Below are positions 56,991 to 64,000 of a DNA stretch of 64,000 bases, piece by piece. Source of the DNA: Flaccisagitta enflata (taxonomy: Eukaryota > Chaetognatha > Sagittoidea > Aphragmophora); NCBI GenBank assembly GCA_965153355.1, contig OZ231126.1, positions 111,352,001-111,416,000 on the forward strand. Reading direction: 5' to 3'. Made by a program: the position numbers and the translations under genes. Position 1 is the first letter of the stretch; each line of letters begins with the position of its first letter. The notes under the pieces were generated by a model that had not been told where the DNA came from, made no database searches, and was given only the letters and a program-made list of their open reading frames with translations.

Positions 56991-57220
56991 TTGAATGTCC
57001 AGCCAAAGGCACGCCGCCTAACATCCGTTTGTCGCCAAATCTGTCGCCCATCCTCAACAAATTGTCGGTCGGTCAGTCGTACGGTGAACACGCACTTACT
57101 TGGAACCAATTGATTGAATAAAAGCAAGTCCTGAGCAAACACGCTCCATCATAGAAATCAAAGTAATTGGATTTAGTCCAACAAGTGATTAGTAAGTATT
57201 GCATTCAACTTCCTTTACTT

Positions 57221-57312
<92 letters not shown>

Positions 57313-57657
57313 ACGGCCCCGTGGCTAAAAGAGAAAAAAATAAGAAAATGTCCCAAGCATGTTAAGTACATTAAAAGGCAGCAGTGGTATATTTTATTTT
57401 GTCATTACTAATCTATCCTAACCATCATATCAACATATCATCATATCATCATTTTCGCCTCTGAAAGCATCAAGAAAAAAGCGTCGAAAAAAAAAAGAAA
57501 ACATGATTCATCCCCTTGTATCTCACTATCTCTTCGAAATAACGCCGTTAATCAAGATCACTGCAGAATAAGAGAAAAGTTGCAGGGCGTGCAACAATAC
57601 ATGCAAGAAAACAGAAGTTGCATGGGCGTGCAAATTACGCAAACGGTGCAACGTCAC

Positions 57658-57726
<69 letters not shown>

Positions 57727-57740
57727 CCACCCATACCCCC
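56991..57740. other. Non-coding with CT arrays at 57226-57311 and 57661-57720
   Basis: A GTAAGTATTG donor-like site at 57192 precedes the first array. No supported gene. Confidence 0.5.
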
Positions 57741-57866
57741 CCTTTAAGAGAGTACAGCACTCTGTCTCTCCCCCTCACTTAAAGAGAGTACAGCACTCTG
57801 TCTCTCCTCCCATACCCCCCTCTTTAAGAGAGTACAGCACTCTGTCTCCCCCCCCCTTTAAAGAGA
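57741..57866. repeat. AGAGTACAGCACTCT repeat, second locus
   Basis: Three copies of the core, with C-run spacers as at 54265. Confidence 0.92.
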
Positions 57867-57927
57867 ACACCATCCAACTCAAACCACCCCAGTCCATCCT
57901 ATCAGTCATCCCTCTCACTCTCCCCCA

Positions 57928-60156
<2,229 letters not shown>

Positions 60157-60224
60157 CTGTTAATAGCGAGCAATATTTTTGCGTCATCATCATCATCGTC
60201 ATTATCATCATAATCATCATCACC

Positions 60225-60225
<1 letters not shown>

Positions 60226-60302
<77 letters not shown>
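60226..60302. repeat. (CT)n array
   Basis: Preceded by ATC-rich sequence and followed by TTTC repeats. Confidence 0.95.
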
Positions 60303-60308
<6 letters not shown>

Positions 60309-60472
60309 CATTTTTTTTTCTCTTTCTTTCTTTCATTCTTTCAACCTTCCTTTCTTTCTTTTATCCTTTCTTTCTATCAAATCTCTTTCAGTCTCTTTCT
60401 TTCTTTCAGTCTCTCTCAAATTTCATTTTTCTGTTCTACTACTGAACAAATCCCACTAATAGCAGGTAGACT

Positions 60473-60744
60473 GAAAGCCAGTATCAAGCTGAGCAAACAT
60501 ACCCTCAGGGACATTATACTGGCTGAAATAATTCAAATAAAGGAACAAGAACCAAATCTGCCAGAAATCGAGGCTTGGTAGAAACTAGTGGAAAACTTGG
60601 AAGAAACCAACTGTTTTCAAGATTTTCAAGAAACTCTTGACGCCTGGCTGTTTGCTCTAAAAGTGAACCACACATTCTCTTCCCAAAGCTTTCCTTCAGT
60701 TAATCGACCTGAAAAGAAGAGCAGGCTTGGTTGACTAGGAATCG
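60473..60744 (+). other. Exon-like segment, + strand
   Basis: After an acceptor-like ACTAATAGCAG, the frame reads LKASIKLSKHTLRDIILAEI and, beyond an in-frame TAG at 60580, continues with ENLEETNCFQDFQETLDAWL. It is amphipathic and helical. It may belong to the same gene as 61320-61459. Confidence 0.3.
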
Positions 60745-60779
60745 CAAGAAGTCAATCTTATCTCCAAACTCATCATTCT

Positions 60780-61230
60780 CTATTCGAGCCACCCTCTGAA
60801 TTTGGGGGTGGGTGCTCATCTTTATTCATACAGCCCATCCCAAAAACTTGAGGCTGGATAATCATTATCCCCCTCTCAATCGAGGCTCAAGACGCAAGGC
60901 TGGAGGCTAATTGTTGGGCCATCCTCTTCTCTTCATTTATCTTATCCACCCTCTAAACTCGAGGCTGGGTCCACATCTTCCCTTCATCCATCCTATCCAC
61001 CCTCTTAATTCGAGGCTGGGTTCACGTCTTCCCTTCATCCATCGTATCCACCCTCTAAATTCGAGGCTGGGTCCACGTCGTCTCTTCATCAATCTTATCC
61101 ATCCTCTACATCAGAGCTGGATCATCGTCTTCTCTTCATCCATCTTATCCACCTCTAAATTCGAGGCTGGGTCCAAATCTTCCCTTTATCCATCCTATCC
61201 ACCCTCTAAATTCGAGGCTGGGTCCACGTC
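60780..61230. repeat. ~57-bp tandem repeat, about seven copies
   Basis: Unit contains CCACCCTCTAAATTCGAGGC followed by TGGGTCCACGTCTTCCCTTC. Confidence 0.95.
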
Positions 61231-61305
61231 CTAAAGAGAGTACAGCACTCTGTCTCTCTCTCTCTCCTAAAGAGAGTACAGCACTCTGTCTCTCTCTCTA
61301 TCCCT
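61231..61305. repeat. AGAGTACAGCACTCT repeat, third locus
   Basis: Two copies, directly followed by a CT tract and a CACTCCAG acceptor-like site at about 61312. Confidence 0.92.
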
Positions 61306-61319
61306 CTCTCACTCCAGAC

Positions 61320-61459
61320 TCCAGACGACGCTGCACAACAAGAGGACATCGTTATCAGACTCAGAGAGGCCAGTGACCAAATAAGATCATCTTATAGAAT
61401 TGTTGGTCAATTGGCCCAAATCGCTCAAGGGGCTGAGTCTTTGTCAACTGAACTCTAAC
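61320..61459 (+). other. Exon-like segment ending in a stop, + strand
   Basis: Reads DDAAQQEDIVIRLREASDQI, then IVGQLAQIAQGAESLSTEL and a stop at 61456. Helical, heptad-like. Preceded by an acceptor. Candidate last exon of a small coiled-coil protein gene. Confidence 0.35.
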
Positions 61460-61639
61460 GGGTAAGTTGACTTACAGGTAAGTTCAAATCAGCCTTAGCA
61501 CTTATTCCTAGCTCATTTTTTTATTCTCATCTCAAAATCTGTACAAACCTTCATTTCAACCCTCTCAAATTCATCCTTTCAAACTTCATTCTTTCAAACT
61601 TCATTCTTTCAAACTTCATTCTTTCAAACTTAACTCTTT

Positions 61640-63240
61640 CATTCTTTGTGATGTTATATGTTCGAGAACAACGCTCGAAACTCATCACCCGATTACCAGA
61701 TAACGTTAAGCGAATATTGCTTAACGTCGGGTTTACGCTCTTCAATAAGGGTTTCTCAGCGCTCTATTCTTACGCTCAAGAGCCAAAGCTTAAGCCTCAA
61801 CAATCGACTTAGACATAACGTTAAGCGCCCTTGACGTTATATGCTCGAGATCCAACACTCGAGACAACATCCGACTCTCGCATGTCGTTAAGCCCACAAA
61901 GCTTAACGCCCAAGTCAACATCAATTCTTGCTTATCTTTAAAGCAAACCAAGCTTAACGCTTGAGATCTAACACTCGAGATATCCGACTCTCGCTTTATG
62001 TTAAGCGCACGAACCTTGACGCCTTTGACAACATTGGATTTTGCTTTCCCTTTTGCGAACGAAACCTGTCGCTTTGACGCTCGGGGCGATATCCGATTCT
62101 CGCTTAACGTTAAGCGAACGAAGCTTAACGCTCAAGATCCAACACTTGAGACAAAATCTGAATCTCGCTTTACGTTAAGCGCACAAACCTTGACGCCTTT
62201 GACAACATCGGATTCTTGCTTACCTTTAAACGAACAAAACTTGACGCCTGGACGCTCGGGGCGATCTCCAATTCTCGATTAACGTTAAGCGCACAAAGCT
62301 TAACGCTCAAGACAACATCAGATTTTTGCTTTTCTTTAAGCGAATGAAGCTTAACGCTCGAGATCAATACTCGAGACAACATTCAATTATCACCTAACGT
62401 TAAGCGCACGAAGCTTAACGCCCAATGCGTTCAAAGGAAGCGCATCAATACATGAGACCCAACATACCTTTTTTTTCACTCAACGTTTAACACTCATCAC
62501 TTTATTCCTACGTTCGGGAGCCAAAGCTAGAGCCTCAACATTCGATTTCCGCTTAACCTTAAGTAAACTTGACGTTACATGCTCGAGAACGACGCTCGAG
62601 ACTCAACACCCAATTACCAGATAACGTCAAGCGAACATCGCCTAACGTCGGGTTTACGCCAATCGCGTATAAAACACTCATCACTTTATTCTTACGCTCG
62701 GGAGCCAAAGCTACAGCCTCAACATTCGATTTCCACTTAACGCTAAGTTGACTTGACGTTACACGCTGGAGAACGACACTCGAGACTCAACACCCAATTA
62801 CCAGTTAACGTCAAGCGAACATGGCCTAACGTCGGGTTTACGCTCATATCGTATAAAACACTCATTGCTTTATTCTTACGCTCGGAAGCCAAAGCTTGAG
62901 CCTCAATATTCGATTTCCGCTTAACGTTAAGTGAACTTGACGTTAGATGCTCGAGAACGACGCTCGAGACTCAACACCCGATTACCAGATAACGTCAAGC
63001 GAACATCGCCTAACGTCGCCCAACATCGCCTAAGGCTTAACATTTGCTTATCAAATAATGATACGCTGGAAATTCTTTTAAGCTTTTAAGCTCCTAAGCT
63101 TTTAAGCTTTTAAGCTCGAGGACAACGCTTTAAGCTCGAGGACAACGCTTTAAGCTCGAGGACAAAGCTTGAGGACAAAGCTTTAAGCTTTTAAGCTCGA
63201 GGACAACGCTCGAGGGTCAACATTCGCTTCACGTCTTATG
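61640..63240. repeat. Complex satellite with AACGTTAAGCG motifs; 182-bp period at right
   Basis: CTTAACGTTAAGCG, AAGCTTAACGC and CGCTCGAGAC recur throughout. From about 62450 to 63010 a regular unit of about 182 bp is seen (landmark ATTACCAGATAACGTCAAGC at 62617 and 62980, with a variant at 62798). Short AAGCTCGAGGACAACGCTTT units follow at 63110-63200. Confidence 0.88.
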
Positions 63241-63400
63241 TTAAGTAATTGCCCAACATTTGCTTATATTATCAAGTAACAATAACCTTGGAATCCTCAA
63301 CGCTAGAGAAATATAGCTCAAGGCTCATCGCTTGCCATTCAAACGTTAAGTGCCTTACATTGGGGCTCAACGTGAAACGCTTGAGGATCAACTTTTCAAA

Positions 63401-64000
63401 ATGGAGCGACAAATTCCCTCTAAAAACTCTATCTTAGAGAAAGCAGATGGGAGCAATAGCTTCAACAGTGATGATGAGGATGTTGAAGCAAATATGACTT
63501 CTTTTGAAGTGATTGACTCCTTCAAACACAAGTACGATCGACTACAGGAACAACTTCAGAATGAACGGCATGAAAATGCATCCGCGATCAAAGCTCTCAA
63601 GGGGAAAAATAGAGCTTTGCGGGTAACCATCGCCGATCTGGAAGGTGACAATCTGGATCTAGAGGAGTGTTTGGGAGATGCGGGAGATCAAATCCGCTTC
63701 CTTGAAATGGAAATCAATGAGGCCAAACAGATGTTGGCAAATACAACCATGGAAAACACACACCTCAAAGAAAGATTGGATAAACAGGAGGAAGAAATGG
63801 AGCACAAAGTGGCTGAGTATGAAACAAAAATTCATCATCTTATCGCATCCCAGAAACTGGATCACCGGGATGATAACAAGCCAAATTCAGCCCTACCAAA
63901 AGACGTTAAATGCGTAATAAAAGCAAATTCAGAAGAGAGGCATGTAAGTGTCCATGGAAAAGTTCCGAGCGCAAAAGAATATGGTGCTGGTGAGTACTTA
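63401..64000 (+). CDS. N-terminal part of a coiled-coil protein, runs off the window
   Basis: ATG at 63401 opens a frame with no stop to the window end (200 codons). After an acidic start (NSFNSDDEDVEANMTSFEV), residues 40-165 show strong heptad character (YDRLQEQLQNERHENASAIK, then MENTHLKERLDKQEEEMEHK). Two possible splice donors (GGCAT/GTAAGT at about 63946, GCTG/GTGAGT at about 63991) may end the exon. Codon use looks coding, unlike the satellite to its left. Family not recognised. Confidence 0.6.
   Translation, partial: MERQIPSKNSILEKADGSNSFNSDDEDVEANMTSFEVIDSFKHKYDRLQEQLQNERHENASAIKALKGKNRALRVTIADLEGDNLDLEECLGDAGDQIRFLEMEINEAKQMLANTTMENTHLKERLDKQEEEMEHKVAEYETKIHHLIASQKLDHRDDNKPNSALPKDVKCVIKANSEERHVSVHGKVPSAKEYGAGEYL

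Overview
This is a stretch of nuclear DNA from a multicellular animal, most probably an aquatic invertebrate. The evidence is spliceosomal introns with GT-AG borders, very dense (CT/GA)n microsatellites, minisatellites and satellites, and a mixture of Polinton/Maverick, BEL/Pao and mariner-like elements. I cannot name the species. Arthropods (crustaceans) fit the repeat style, but nothing here proves it.

Region 1 (1-22.7 kb) is a large Polinton/Maverick. On the + strand is a protein-primed family B DNA polymerase (to 5189), split by four phase-consistent introns. On the - strand, reading leftwards from 22651, come a packaging ATPase (4 exons), an acidic small protein, a conserved Polinton-type protein, a DD35E integrase, a penton-type minor capsid protein, a small protein, a double-jelly-roll-type major capsid protein (3 exons) and an adenain-like cysteine protease. 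Basic/hydrophilic ORFs overlap the end of the protease gene. Between this block and the polymerase lies a ten-exon - strand gene (12290-7971, 753 codons when spliced) that I do not recognise. It may be cargo. The element carries small lesions: a frameshift near 1131, a TGA at 16987 and a homopolymer shift at 21681.

Region 2 (22.7-27 kb) is non-coding. It is dominated by a minisatellite whose unit changes from 11 to 14 bp. A long-hairpin foldback element has inserted in it, and a retroposon 3' end with a palindromic hairpin lies at its right edge.

Region 3 (27-32.6 kb) holds a - strand multi-exon gene rich in Lys/Glu, with two lesions and an ETS/YY1-type promoter candidate upstream.

Region 4 (33.2-46.4 kb) is a BEL/Pao retrotransposon on the - strand (DUF1759 gag, zinc knuckles, protease, RT, RNase H, integrase). 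It is interrupted twice: by a 6.65-kb element with about 330-bp terminal inverted repeats inside gag, and by a 704-bp foldback element inside pol. Removing each insert with one copy of its target duplication restores the reading frame. Just upstream of gag is a two-exon gene for a single-pass membrane protein with an acidic tail.

Region 5 (47.2-49.9 kb) holds an envelope-like reading frame, a polypurine tract, an LTR-like promoter segment and a gag-like start, cut by a 10-N assembly gap.

Region 6 (49.9-63.4 kb) is mostly tandem repeats: noisy 75-80-bp, 20-bp, 375-bp, 57-bp and 182-bp units, many CT arrays, a TA-flanked MITE and a tandemly duplicated 1.05-kb module. A few exon-like pieces lie among them. 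A coiled-coil protein gene starts at 63401 and runs off the window.
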